From contig NC_053149.1 of the NCBI RefSeq assembly GCF_016808335.1, positions 32,361,339 to 32,425,338 on the forward strand: 64,000 nucleotides of DNA. Direction: 5' to 3'. A program made the position numbers and the translations under genes. This document shows, piece by piece, positions 54,402-64,000 of this stretch (its first letter is position 1; every line of letters starts with the position of its first letter). Under the pieces are notes generated by a model. The model ran no database searches. It saw only the letters and a program-made list of their open reading frames with translations, and had not been told where the DNA came from. This stretch comes from Panicum virgatum (lineage: Eukaryota > Streptophyta > Magnoliopsida > Poales > Poaceae).

Positions 54402-55756
54402 ATAAGATCGCAGGTAAAAGTCTAGTGTGGGGGAGCCATACGTACCTAACATAGCAAACAACACCGAGATGGACCACGCACAAAAGGGACAGGGCCAGAG
54501 GGGCCACTCTTGGGCCGGCCGACCCATGGGTTCGGCTGAGCCCAGGAAGGGCCCATCTCGACCTTGCATTTACCTGGACCTCGGTTTGTATTCCTACCTC
54601 TGTTTCCACTATGTTCCAATGAAAATGCACACAAAAATTACATTAATAAATTTAAAAATGGCTATGCGCTCCATGAACTCCATTATAAAACTTGCATACT
54701 TTTTATTCCTTATTTTCACCTTGTGCTTGTGAACCAATACATGACAGGGACCCATGCTAATCTAGTAATTGACTTTTGAGATATGGTTAAAATGATTAGA
54801 ACCTAGTTCTCCCTTGCAAAATACTTGGAATTTCTTTTATAAAAATAAAAATAAATAGCATGGCTCCTCGTTTGTTTATGAAAATTCCTATCTAAAGCCT
54901 TATATTGTTTAAAATTTAAAACCTTCTACATATGCAACTTGTTATTTCATTGAGCTTTGTCAAATTGTTGTGACCTTTTGTGAGATGCACTTCATATTCC
55001 TATGATCAAGATCACGTACACTCCACATATTTTGCCAAACTTCCACAATGGGGGTTGTGCAAGAATATTCCATTCCATTTTCCACAAAATAAAAACTCCA
55101 TGTTATTCATGACTACTCTCTCCAAGTTACAAGGAAATGGGCTAAAGAAATGAAGGACATGCTCAAGAAAGCATGATGAAAAAAAAAGAGTTGGAAACAT
55201 GGAGGTTTAAAATACTCAAAAGAGAACTGGACACATGAAGGTCTAGGCATTTCAAAAAGAGAAAAATAGCCCATGTCCAAAAAGAAGAAGAGAGATAGTT
55301 CATGGAAGGAGTTCATACACCATCCACACAAAATTCCACAAACATGCACATCTTGATCAAGGTTTATGACTTGTTTTTCCTAAGGATCTAGTCCTTGACC
55401 TAGCAACACAAGAGGAATATGTATGCCTTCAACTTTTTCCTTACCCTGAGCTCCACATAAGCCTTTCAAGAGGTAGGAGAAAAGAAAGGCAGTGATTTGC
55501 CTTGGTGAAGAATCCAAAAAGCAAAAAGGAGAGATTCGAGAGAACAAACTAAGGAGCTAAGCTATTCATAAAACCTAAGTATCTAAGCTCGAGATACTAA
55601 GGAACCTGAAGTTTAAACCGTTCCAAATTTCAATTATCAAGGTAAGCATGGTAGACACTTGGAATAACTTGTATGCAGGTTTCTTCTAGGGAATTGCATC
55701 CACCTTAGTCTTCGCCTCTTCACTCGAGGACGAGCAAAGGCTAAGTGTGGGGGTGT
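54402..55756 (+). other. 3' untranslated region and polypurine tract of the Athila-type element
   Basis: AT-rich, no supported gene. It includes an A/G-rich stretch at 55130-55290 and again around 55480-55560, and ends in CTAAGTGTGGGGGTGT (about 55741-55756), a purine-rich run abutting the LTR that serves as polypurine tract. A similar word, tctagtgtgggggagcc, stands at 54421. Confidence 0.65.
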
Positions 55757-57013
55757 TGTTGATGGTTCTTAAGTCAGAAATAAAACTGTCAACTCCTGCA
55801 TCTTTTCATAACATTCAAACACCAAAAGTAGTTATAGGGCTTCTTTCTAACCATTTCCATGCGTTTTGGTGATTCTTGTATTGCAGGCACCCATACACGG
55901 AATAAGGCAAAAACATACAAAAGACGCGACACAATTGCAGAGAATATCCAACCCTACGTCATACTTACAAAGAGGGCCCACAAAGCAGGGCAAACTGACG
56001 AATGAAGCCCCGGCACCGATGTATACTCAAGACGGCCCACATACCAGTCACCCTGCAAAGGACGGTGGCCAGAGGCGGCAGTGTGGGGCTGGCCGAACCC
56101 CAGGTTCGGCCGAACCTGGACAAGTTCCCGGCCCCCTCAGCAGCCTTGGAAGGAAGGTTGCCACCACCTTGCTAAAGTCGGATGCCAGCGTTCCCGCGCT
56201 TATCTCACCCAGGAACCGACCTCTCCACACTATAAAAGGAGCTTCCACACACCCTCTCATGGCATTCATTCATCCCATCACATACAAAAGGAGAAGGAGT
56301 AGTAGTAGGACTCCACTTGTAGCATTAGAGTAGGGAAGTGTGAGAGGTGGAGGATAGGAGAAGAGGCGGACATGTCGGCCTCTCTTCATCTTGTACTTCA
56401 ACGGATACAAACCACTTGAGTATGTATCCGGAGTTCATCTTCTGTTAAGTTCTTGGTTCAGTATTCTTAAGTTATTCATTTATTTATGGGTTCATCATCC
56501 GTTCTCGTTACGGATACTCTGGTAGAGGGCCCCTGATAAAGACGGGTAACCCTGCGCAATACTAGAGTAAGTAGTCGAAGATTTAAGCATGGTGCTTAGG
56601 TCTTAGATTGCCTTTGTTTGCCTCGTGCTCCACAGTATTGCGGGGTAGACAGCAGGTGATGACAGCCCTGCCGATCCACTACGAAGCTGCTTCGTGGTTA
56701 GTGCACTCCCCCCTATCCGAGTATAGTGTAGAGCCACAAGCCGGTGGTCCCTAACAGTACCTAGGTCAGACCGGTGCCCGAAGTAAACAAGTGACGAGTC
56801 TAAGTTTACCTACCTTGACCCTTAACCTTAGATAAACCACACTACCTGAAGCTCTCCTACTTCATGTTCTCCTGGGTTAAGCTAGCCAGAAGATCGTTAC
56901 ACCTCCGTTCCCTTTGAAATTACGATACCCTGAATACTCTCCGGGTGAAGTGCTACAACGGTATTTTTCGTGCGCTTGCGGATCTTATCTGTGATCGTTA
57001 AGAAATACCAACA
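55757..57013 (+). repeat. 3' LTR of the pol-bearing Athila-type element
   Basis: 1257 bp, TGTTGATGG...ACCAACA. TATA box at 56231-56238. It contains the perfect palindrome GGTTCGGCCGAACC at 56103-56116. Confidence 0.93.
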
Positions 57014-57127
57014 GAGATCAGGGTGCACAACTACAGGAATGCAAGAGGAAGAATCCTTCGTAGAGAATTTGAGGAATTGGAGGTGAAAGTGATCAAAACA
57101 AAACCCGCCACCAAGAAGGAACTGTGG
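57014..57127 (+). pseudogene. gag-protease of the Athila-type element, end
   Basis: After the nested element the frame goes on IRVHNYRNARGRILRREFEE, then LEVKVIKTKPATKKELWR and a TAA near 57130. It is in frame with 47220 when one GAGAT copy is kept. No polymerase motif follows. Confidence 0.85.
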
Positions 57128-58052
57128 AGATAAGTGTCTTCGTTAGGAACTCCATCCGGCGATGACAACAAAACTAAAGGTATAGAGAGTCCCGCTCTGG
57201 ACACAAAACCTGAGTCCTCGCCATGAGGACCATGGTACATATCCATTCTTGCATTTGCATATAGGGTAGTTTTGTTTTCTTGCATCGTTTTTACTTTTCA
57301 CTCCATGTCATATTTAAATTTTGAACCAACTTTTTTTAGTTTTGAATCATTTAAGATTGCATAAAATTTTTTTGGCCAAAGTGTAGGCCGACCGGCCCCG
57401 CCTTCTGTCCTTTCGTCATGGGGCAGGAAGGGATGGAGTACCTGGAGTGCACATGAAGCAAAGGGAAAGGGCCGACAGACTTTGGAGTGGTACAGGGCCA
57501 AGTGACCATGATCATGGCTGGCCGTCCTGTCCACCTCCACAAACATTGCATCGTCGCCCACTAGAGCATGAGTACTAGCATGTCTACGGCTTAGACTCCG
57601 ACGTGGAGGCAGAAGGGCCGCGGGAAGTGCCGCCCGACACATCACAGGCCGGCCGCCTAGCCCTGCCGTGCGCCTATAAAAGCCGACCACACCATCGTTT
57701 GTCTTCGCACCATCACTCTGAGTACACAGGCCATTTTCCAGAGCTCAATTTCTCTCTTCCTCCCTATGAGTTTCTCTACTTAATCACACTCTTCCAAGTT
57801 AATTAAGCCGTGAACTCAAGTGCTAGCTCCACTAAAACATAGTAGTAGTGCTGAAATTAGCTCAACACTATCCAAATAAATTTAGTAGTAACTCTCTCCG
57901 ATAAACAAAACCACAAAAATATTTTCCATTGAATAATCAATACTCTGAACGAAGAACGTTTTGTGGTGGATTAATCACCACAAGAACGACTAACCACTGA
58001 CCTCCCCTAGTATTTTCCCTGCACATTCTTTGCACTAATCTTTTGTAAGAGT
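57128..58052 (+). other. Spacer with internal promoter in the Athila-type element
   Basis: No supported coding frame. It contains T-rich stretches (57270-57370), a GC-rich part with GGCCGACCGGCC and GGCCGGCC words (57385, 57650), a TATA box at 57675, and an A/C-rich leader up to the ORF1-like gene. Confidence 0.6.
57675..57682 (+). promoter_or_regulatory. Internal TATA box ahead of the ORF1-like gene
   Basis: TATAAAAG followed by an untranslated-looking leader of about 370 bp before the ORF1-like gene. It suggests a separate transcript rather than expression from the LTR. Confidence 0.5.
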
Positions 58053-59471
58053 CATGTCAGTCTGGGGGATATCCGGAACAAGGTGAAGAAGCTCGGCTTG
58101 TCATCCCGATCCCGGAGTTCGTGAGCGTCATCAGCCTCTCGGGATGACATGTCGGTGGTCTCAGTCCACCGACCGTCACGATCCCAGGAGGAAGAGGAGG
58201 AAGACCCTGCATCTCCTGCAGTCCCGAGGCCCCACATTAAAATCAGAGTTCAGACTACGGTCGATCAGATCGTAGTCTGAATCGATTACAAGCGGGATGC
58301 CCTCGAGCTACTGAAGAGGCAGTCGTACGGCCACGCCAAGTGGTTCGAGACAGAATTCCTCATGATGATGGGACTCCGCCAGGACATGAACCATGCATTC
58401 ACGGCTGTAGGATGCTCGCGCTTCACCGACATCACCGAACCAGGTTCGCACCTTCTTACCATGGAATTATTGACAACGCTCCATGTTGAGACCGTTGGAT
58501 AAGAAACTAAAATCCACTTTTACTTTTTCAACGAGTTCTTTGAAATGAAACTCAAAGACTTTAGTAATGCACTAGGCTTTAGTAAGAAATGCACCTTAGA
58601 GGCTACTGCATTAACAGAAGAACATGATTATGACCGTAGTGCTTGGTGGAGTGAAATCTCAGATAAACCAGTAAGTAGTAAAAAAAAGCATTGTTTCTAT
58701 CCATAACCCAACTCTGGGAGTCCTAGCCAAGTATCTCGCTATGGTAGTCTTTTCCCGAGCAGACCTCAGGCTGTGCAGCACTTCAGGGCTCATGTTCCTG
58801 TTCACTATCGCATAGAAGATTTGCTACTCACCCGACATGGGCATGGTCACACATTGGCAGAAAATGATCACGAGCAAATCTCCCATCGACTTAACCTCAC
58901 TGGTCACACGCATTACGCGGTATGTTGGTGTTTTGGAAAATGCTCAAGTCACATATCTACCCGTGGCGGATGAGTACCGAACCTTCATCATTCTAAACCA
59001 CTTTTTTCACGCGCACATGATGCGTGAAGGTCCTGGGAACTTGGTGTTTATGTGCTATCCGGGGTATGAAAAGGGGTTCGAGTTTCCATGCCCGAAACTC
59101 TCGCTCTACTCCATGAAACATTTGACCCTCCAGATGGAAAAGAAGGAACCAGCACGCCACAGCACAACTGGCCCCATGACACGTGGTAGAACTTGGCGTG
59201 ACACACAGTTGGCCGAGGGTGGCACTTCACAGTAGACAGGAGTCTCCCGTCAGGAAGGCACATCTCGCAAGGCAGGAACTTCCCGCCAGCCAGGAGCTTC
59301 ACGACAGGCCCGTACTTCTCGAGAAGCCGGGCCATCACATGGTGCATCCTCACTAGATACCTCAGCTCAGCCTCACCCAGACACAGCACACATGAGCTTC
59401 AAGGAGGCCTACGGGTATTATACCTTGGGCGGCCAGACCTCGTACCAGGCTGAGGGTAGTATGGGGTACGG
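58053..59471 (+). pseudogene. ATHILA ORF1-like gene
   Basis: An ATG lies at 58053, but a frame slip follows at once. The main frame has an acidic, Ser-rich start (SRSQEEEEEDPASPAVPRPH), YKRDALELLKRQSYGHAKWF, FLMMMGLRQDMNHAFTAVGC, LLTMELLTTLHVETVG, IHFYFFNEFFEMKLKDFSNA and LGFSKKC, in the style of the ATHILA ORF-1 family. After a frame change near 58700 it continues with YVGVLENAQVTYLPVADEYR and FMCYPGYEKGFEFPCPKLSL. The tail is a short degenerate Ser/Arg repeat (TSRQPGASRQARTSREAG) ending near the LTR at 59473. Several stops. The function of this family is unknown. Confidence 0.6.
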
Positions 59472-59472
59472 T

Positions 59473-60983
59473 TGTTGGCGGTCGATATCGATGATTTTCA
59501 CTGCCAATGCTCCTCCTGATTTCAAGAAATATACGTCATAACCATGCCATAACCATTATTACTAATGAGTTCCACAAGTTTTGGTGCATATTTGATCTCA
59601 GGAACAATATATCCAAAATTGACCCGAAACGGACACTGTTTTGACCGGGAGGCCCGGATCCGGCCGGCCAGCATACTTTCTGTGGAATCTTGGCATGAAA
59701 TTTTACCAGTATCTTCCAGAGAGAGAAATCAAGCCATTCAAATGGGTGGTTTCCCAGAATGCATGAGTTGGAATCAGAAGGCTTGAACCCTTAGGCAAAA
59801 TGGAGGAATTATGTGCCATGATCAGAGCACAAGATAACCACCCATCCAGGAGTGATCTCCAGCCATTGAGGAGTGTGTCGGTGCAACGGAGGGCCAAAAT
59901 CCCTCTAGGGCCAGGCGGCCCGGCCTAATTTAGGCCACCCGGCCAAAGTAACATCGGTTTGACAAACGACCTTTAGCACCGACCTCCAGGGAGCATCAGG
60001 AGCGTCGAATCAAAGGCAGTGGACAAATGGCCTGACTCCTAGGCCGGCCGTCCTAGGAGAGGCCGGCCGGACTGACTTTGTCACACCACATGTCCAGCCT
60101 TTGCATAAAAGTTACGATGCCGGCCTCCTTGCGTAAAGTGCAGGCAACCTTAGAATAACCGCCTTGGAAGCACTATAAAAGGGAGCCTCCACCGCTCATT
60201 CTACACACACCATTTGGAGAAGAGAAGATCTCAAGCAAGATGTAGTCCATCTTAGTAGAATAGGGAGAGTGTGAGGTGAGAGTCTTGGCGAAAGCCAAAG
60301 TAAAGGAGTGGTGCCGAGTTCCCTTGGCCTTACTCCACTTTTGTAAGCCACCTCAGAGGAATGAAGCATCTTCGGAGTGAAGTTCCTCGACTCTCGTCGG
60401 TATCTCACTAGTCTTCCTCTTTACTTCAGTTACTTATTTACTTTCTGTCTTTGATCTGCGGGATCCCTAGTCTGCGTAAGTAGCAAGTTCTACTTATTTG
60501 ATAGTGCTGTCTGTCTTGCCGTTAGGTAGGAGTACGTAACTGAATAGTGTTAGGCGTGGTGCCTAGACTTGGTTAGTTACATAGGGTTATGTTCCACCCC
60601 ACGGTACCGTAGTGGTAGGTGGTAGGTGGTGACAGCCCTGTCCGTCCTTTGTAGTCCACCACGTTCGGGTGTTTTCATAGCAGTAGGATTGCCAAAAGTA
60701 TGTTGGGCCCCTTCTCACCCCTGTCTAAGCCCTTCTCTTAGGCCGCCGAAGCAGATCAAGATAGTTTAGTTGCAAGTCTTCTGGGTAATGAGTTGGCTAA
60801 CTGACATTAGACCCTCTGCCCACTTAGCTCTCTTCCCCAGGTGGGTCCGGTTGAACTAATTCTAGGTCTGGTCGCGATTTATCGGTCCCTGTGGATTCGA
60901 TACCCTATAATACTCCAAGGTGAAAGCTACATCAGTCTCTGTGCACTTGCGGAGTAATTTGTTTAGGCTAAGGAGTGCCAACA
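59473..60983 (+). repeat. 5' LTR of the third Athila-type element
   Basis: 1511 bp, TGTTGGCGG...GCCAACA; TATA box at 60174-60180. GC-rich hairpin words at about 59660, 59915 and 60040. Confidence 0.8.
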
Positions 60984-60990
60984 AGCTTTC

Positions 60991-61012
60991 TGGCACCGTT
61001 GCTGGGGAACGG
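60991..61012 (+). other. Primer binding site of the third Athila-type element
   Basis: TGGCACCGTTGCTGGGGAAC, one change from the site at 48482. It shows that this LTR is a 5' LTR. Confidence 0.85.
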
Positions 61013-61063
61013 TAGCAACACTAGTCTAGAATTAGTTCAGCTGTACACCTCTCCGCCCATCCG

Positions 61064-62224
61064 CATGGAGTTCTACTCCTAGTTATCCGGCAGTTCCATC
61101 CCGCGAGTTTTTAGAACGGCCACCACCCTACCACCCCACTTATCTGATGGTTACGAGACCAGTCCCAGTCTCGTAGCCATGGTTCGCGCATAGTCCTCCT
61201 CTATGAGAAAGGACTAGTATCCCTATCCTCACCTGCTAGAATTCAACCATACCAAGTTTGAACCAAAACACCTTACGGTGAAGCTCTCCCCGTTCTCTCT
61301 GATGGGCGAAGCGAAAATTTGGTACGACTAGACAGCAGGGAGAGATCTTTGCTAATGGCAAAATCTGGGACACCTCATCGTATTCCGGAAGATGCTAAAG
61401 CAACACTTCGTTGGTTTTTGGAGCCCCTTTTTTTCACCCAATCCAACTGACCACTCTATTAGCTACATCCTCTCACCTCCACCACACATAGTGGAAATTA
61501 CCGAACCAATCAAGTCCACAGATCATGAGCCACTCTTTGATGATATGCCAATGCTCATCTTTACCTCGGTCATGTTTCGAACATGACGAAGGAGCATAAG
61601 TGAATTACCTCAAGATTTGAGGCATTCATTCCAGACGCTACATCATAGATTGAGGGTCTTACTATGATCACTAGCAAGGAATGGATAGAGGGAACAGAAT
61701 TCAATTCCTGAAAACTCCTCAGCACTATTGGGGATGCTGCACCACAAGAGAACTTCTACGATCCGAAGGAACTCGTGGCCTTCTCCCGTAAGCACCCGAA
61801 GTGGATCGACGGCCAGATGATGGAGAGTAAGAAGACTTTCCCTGTTATGTCCCTGAAGATGGGGCATAATAAGATCTCTTCGATATCCCTGAAGGTGATA
61901 AGTTCTCTTGACTGGTCAGCCAATAGGGCCACTTGTCAACTCCAATCGATTCCAAGCTACTCTTCATAGCTCGAGGTTGACAAAGAGAATATCCGGGTCA
62001 GGCTAGTCCGTTCAGGCAATACAATTGCAAAAGGCTAGACCAGAGAAAGACCCAATGGAGAAGGCAGTCTATCTTTGAAGAAGATGCCATTCAATTCACC
62101 AAGGAACCAGATCCGGGTGGCCACCTCAAGCTCAACGAAGAAGAAAAACTGCAACATCTTCTTCTTGAGCTGAAACCACTGCCTCCTAGGATGAAGAACG
62201 CCTTCCTCCAACAACAATAGTAGC
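61064..62224 (+). pseudogene. gag and protease-region relic of the third Athila-type element
   Basis: After an ATG at 61064 one can pick out SDGYETSPSLVAMVRA, YPYPHLLEFNHTKFE and LTVKLSPFSLMGEAKIWY, which line up with the gag at 48581. Then come many stops and shifts, a remnant near 61800-61960, and HLLLELKPLPPRMKNAFL at about 62157-62210, equivalent to the ELKPLPSR stretch before RT in the intact copy. A large part of gag appears deleted. Confidence 0.7.
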
Positions 62225-63480
62225 ATGCCAGTCTTCATCTGCGCCAAGCTGACAGAGAGTGAGACTCGACGGCTCGTTGCAGTCCTAGAGAAAGTACCGG
62301 TCTGTCAGCGGGTATTCTCTCCAGGACTAGAAAGGGGATCGGCCCCGACTTGTGCATCCATCGCATTTTTATGGAACTAGACCATAAGTCATCCTGAGAG
62401 CACCAGTGATGGCTGAACAATGCGATGAGGAAGGTAGTGAACCAAGAGGTATTGAGACTACTGCACGCGGGCGTCATCAACCCCGTGTAAGATGGTGCTT
62501 TGGTCAGCCTAGTTCAAGTGGTCCCAAAGAAGAGAGCACTCACCTCTGAGAGTAGAGATATTACACCTCAGAGGGAAGTCATCAAGGACGTGTATCGATA
62601 GTCAACAAGACTATCCGAAATGACCACTATTCTCTCCCCTTCTTTGCCGAGGTGCTTGAATGGCTGCCTAAACACTCATTCTTCCAATACCTTGATGGAT
62701 ATTCTGGTCATCACCAAGTTCGTATGACCAAGTAAGACTACCCTTCACCTGTCCCTCGGCACATTCGCCTACTGGTGAATGTTGTTGGTATTTGCAACGC
62801 ACCAGCTTTATTTCAGAAGTGTAAGATGGTGACTTTCTCTGACCCAATTGAGAGCATCATGAAGGGTTTCACGGATGATTTCTCAGTCTCTGGCAATTGC
62901 CAAGAAACACACATTGACCTTAATTAGGACAAGTGTCACTTTATGGTCAGAGCAAGGATTGTCCTCGGACATTAAGTACCATGAGGCACTCATTTCTTCA
63001 CCCATCGTACATCCTCCCGATTGGAAATTTCCTTTCGAGGCCACAGGCGTTGCAAATGATTACGCCGTCGGAGCAGTGCTAGGCCAATGCAAGGATAATC
63101 AGCATTATGCCAAATCTTATGCAAGTAAGACATTGACCTGATCTCAGTTGTGCAACAATGGAGAAGGAACTTCTGGCATTGGTATTTGCCTTAAGTTCAG
63201 CTCCTTCTTGGATGGTGCCAAGGTGATAGTATACACGGATCATGCTACACTAAAGCACTTATTGATCAAGGAGGAAGTCATGCCACGACTCATCCGTTGG
63301 ATTCTGCTCCTGCAAGAATTCGAAATCAGAGATAAGGAAGGAGCAGAAAATTGTGTGGCTGCCCATCTCTCAAGGATTCAAGTAACCAATTGACTTCTTG
63401 AGAGATGATACTCTTCTAGGGGTCACTATATCCAGACCACGGTATGAGAATTAAGTCAATTTTATGGAAACTAGATATAT
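62225..63480 (+). pseudogene. RT and RNase H relic of the third Athila-type element
   Basis: Pieces in order: CAKLTESETRRLVAVLEK, a hidden YLDGYSGHHQV (about 62690), MKGFTDDFSVSG (about 62860), the eroded form of FMDDFSVYG, then RNase H: PIVHPPDWKFPFEATGVAND, YAVGAVLGQCKDNQHYAKSY and [20 protein letters not shown] then [20 protein letters not shown]. The thumb region between RT and RNase H has been lost in a deletion near 62970. Confidence 0.8.
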
Positions 63481-64000
63481 ATCTCTAGATGAAGACAACA
63501 AGAAGTTATATTCACCTCAGCAAATACCACCCTTGGGAGAACCCCTATCCATTCAAAGTCGGTGCTATTGGTTTACTCCACTGCTGCATCCCACTATGTG
63601 AGACCCGCAAGATTCTTAAGCATGACACTCCTTACCATAAGGATGATACTACAAGTATTCTGTATCCATGCTTAGGTTTGGAAGAATGTACAATTCTAGA
63701 CAACCAAGTTTTGAGACGCTGAAGAATCTATGCAGTGCCCAAGATGTCAGAAACACGAGAGTTTCAATTCCCCGATGCTTTGCCACTGAAGAGCAACTCT
63801 CAGTTGGAAGTAATCGACATATGGGGAGTTCACTTCGTGAGCCTTTCCCTATGTCAGAGCAAGTGCATCTTGGAGGCCATGGACTATTTATCCAAATGGA
63901 TGAAGCACTTCATGTGTTGCGGCCGACTCGAAGAATTCAAAGAAGATGGTTCAGGAAATCACATTTCCTTGCTTTGAATTCCCAAGAGTCGTGTCTGGTA
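63481..64000 (+). pseudogene. Integrase relic of the third Athila-type element
   Basis: NPYPFKVGAIGLLHCCIP and a broken zinc module, then PKMSETREFQFPDALPLKSN, LEVIDIWGVHFVSLSLCQSK and AMDYLSKWMKHFMCCGRLEE. The first catalytic Asp is changed to His (WGVHF against WGIDF). The window ends just before the second Asp. Confidence 0.8.

Larger units (their letters stand above)
47221..57013 (+). mobile_element. Athila-type LTR retrotransposon with pol and an extra 3' gene
   Basis: 9793 bp: LTR 47221-48473, primer binding site, gag, protease-like region, RT with FMDDFSVYG, RNase H, integrase, extra gene, polypurine tract, LTR 55757-57013. Perfect target copies GAGAT lie at 47216-47220 and 57014-57018. 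The Athila lineage is supported by FMDDFSVYG, the TGGCGCCGTTGC primer site and an extra gene after integrase. Stops in gag, RNase H/integrase and at other points make this copy defective. Confidence 0.93.
43104..59472 (+). mobile_element. Athila-type element with gag-pro and ORF1-like gene, no polymerase; split by another Athila-type element
   Basis: 5' LTR 43104-44792, primer binding site, gag-pro (44953-47220, resuming 57014-57127), spacer with its own TATA box, and an ATHILA ORF1-like gene (about 58053-59471). No RT, RNase H or integrase motif lies between the pro region and the ORF1-like gene once the nested element (47221-57013) is set aside. The right end is not resolved: at 59473 another LTR begins that belongs to a different family. 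It is inserted in gag of the Tekay-like element; the five bases before it are GGCAC and the mate is not in view. Confidence 0.75.
59473..64000 (+). mobile_element. Third Athila-type element, heavily decayed, running out of the window
   Basis: LTR 59473-60983, primer binding site 60991, then gag and pol relics in order, all broken. The LTR differs from the other two Athila-type families here, although it shares the general layout (the 'acaagttttgg' block, GGCCGGCC words, TATAAAAG, end CCAACA). The 3' part lies outside the window. Confidence 0.82.

Noticed and set aside
59473..60983. This LTR as the 3' LTR of the gag-pro Athila-type element
   Set aside because: It is followed by a primer binding site and gag, so it is a 5' LTR, and it is too different from the LTR at 43104-44792.
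1..64000. Host plant genes
   Set aside because: Every convincing coding stretch belongs to a transposable element; nothing resembles a conserved cellular gene.

Overview
This window is a piece of a grass-type (Poaceae-like) nuclear genome made almost entirely of nested transposable elements. I see no host gene, tRNA, rRNA or CRISPR. The organism call rests on the mix of Ty3/gypsy lineages (Tekay-like and CRM-like chromoviruses, Tat-type and Athila-type elements) together with a CACTA element. The species cannot be fixed from the sequence. A CRM-like element and four levels of nesting fit pericentromeric heterochromatin, but that is inference.

Layout. (1) 1-516 is the 3' part of a Tekay-like LTR abutting the C-terminal end of a CACTA transposase gene. 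(2) 517-14070 is that CACTA element, minus strand, with its right terminus at 14070. A Tat-type retrotransposon (1199-11046, minus) sits inside its transposase gene. (3) 14071-14888 is a cut-off Athila-type LTR on minus, into which the CACTA element jumped. (4) 14889-15524 plus 38501-39432 are two halves of one Tekay-like LTR, split by a CRM-like element (15525-38495, minus). The gag gene of the CRM-like element is split in turn by a second Tat-type element (20501-36517, minus). (5) 39433-43103 is the Tekay-like interior: primer binding site, long leader, an extra coiled-coil gene and a cut-off gag. (6) 43104-59472 is an Athila-type element with gag-pro and an ATHILA ORF1-like gene but no visible polymerase. 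It carries a second Athila-type element (47221-57013) with full pol genes. (7) 59473-64000 is a third, badly decayed Athila-type element running out of the window.

Four insertions have both ends in view, with TG...CA LTR ends and 5-bp target duplications: AACAC/AACAT, CCGGC/CCGAC, CCGTC/CCGTC and GAGAT/GAGAT. In three of them the interrupted reading frame is continuous across the empty site, which makes the order of events firm. All protein genes carry stops or frameshifts, so none of these copies looks autonomous.

The most interesting content is not pol. Both Tat-type elements carry antisense genes between their pol 3' end and 3' LTR: a five-exon gene with a Transposase_28-like domain at 24607-28047, a small gene with its own TATA box at 22599-23010, and a shorter spliced gene at 2637-3432. 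The last seems to share a C-terminal domain with the five-exon gene. Other extra genes sit before gag in the Tekay-like element (40832-41653), after integrase in the intact-layout Athila-type element (53337-54401), and after gag-pro in the polymerase-less Athila-type element (about 58053-59471).
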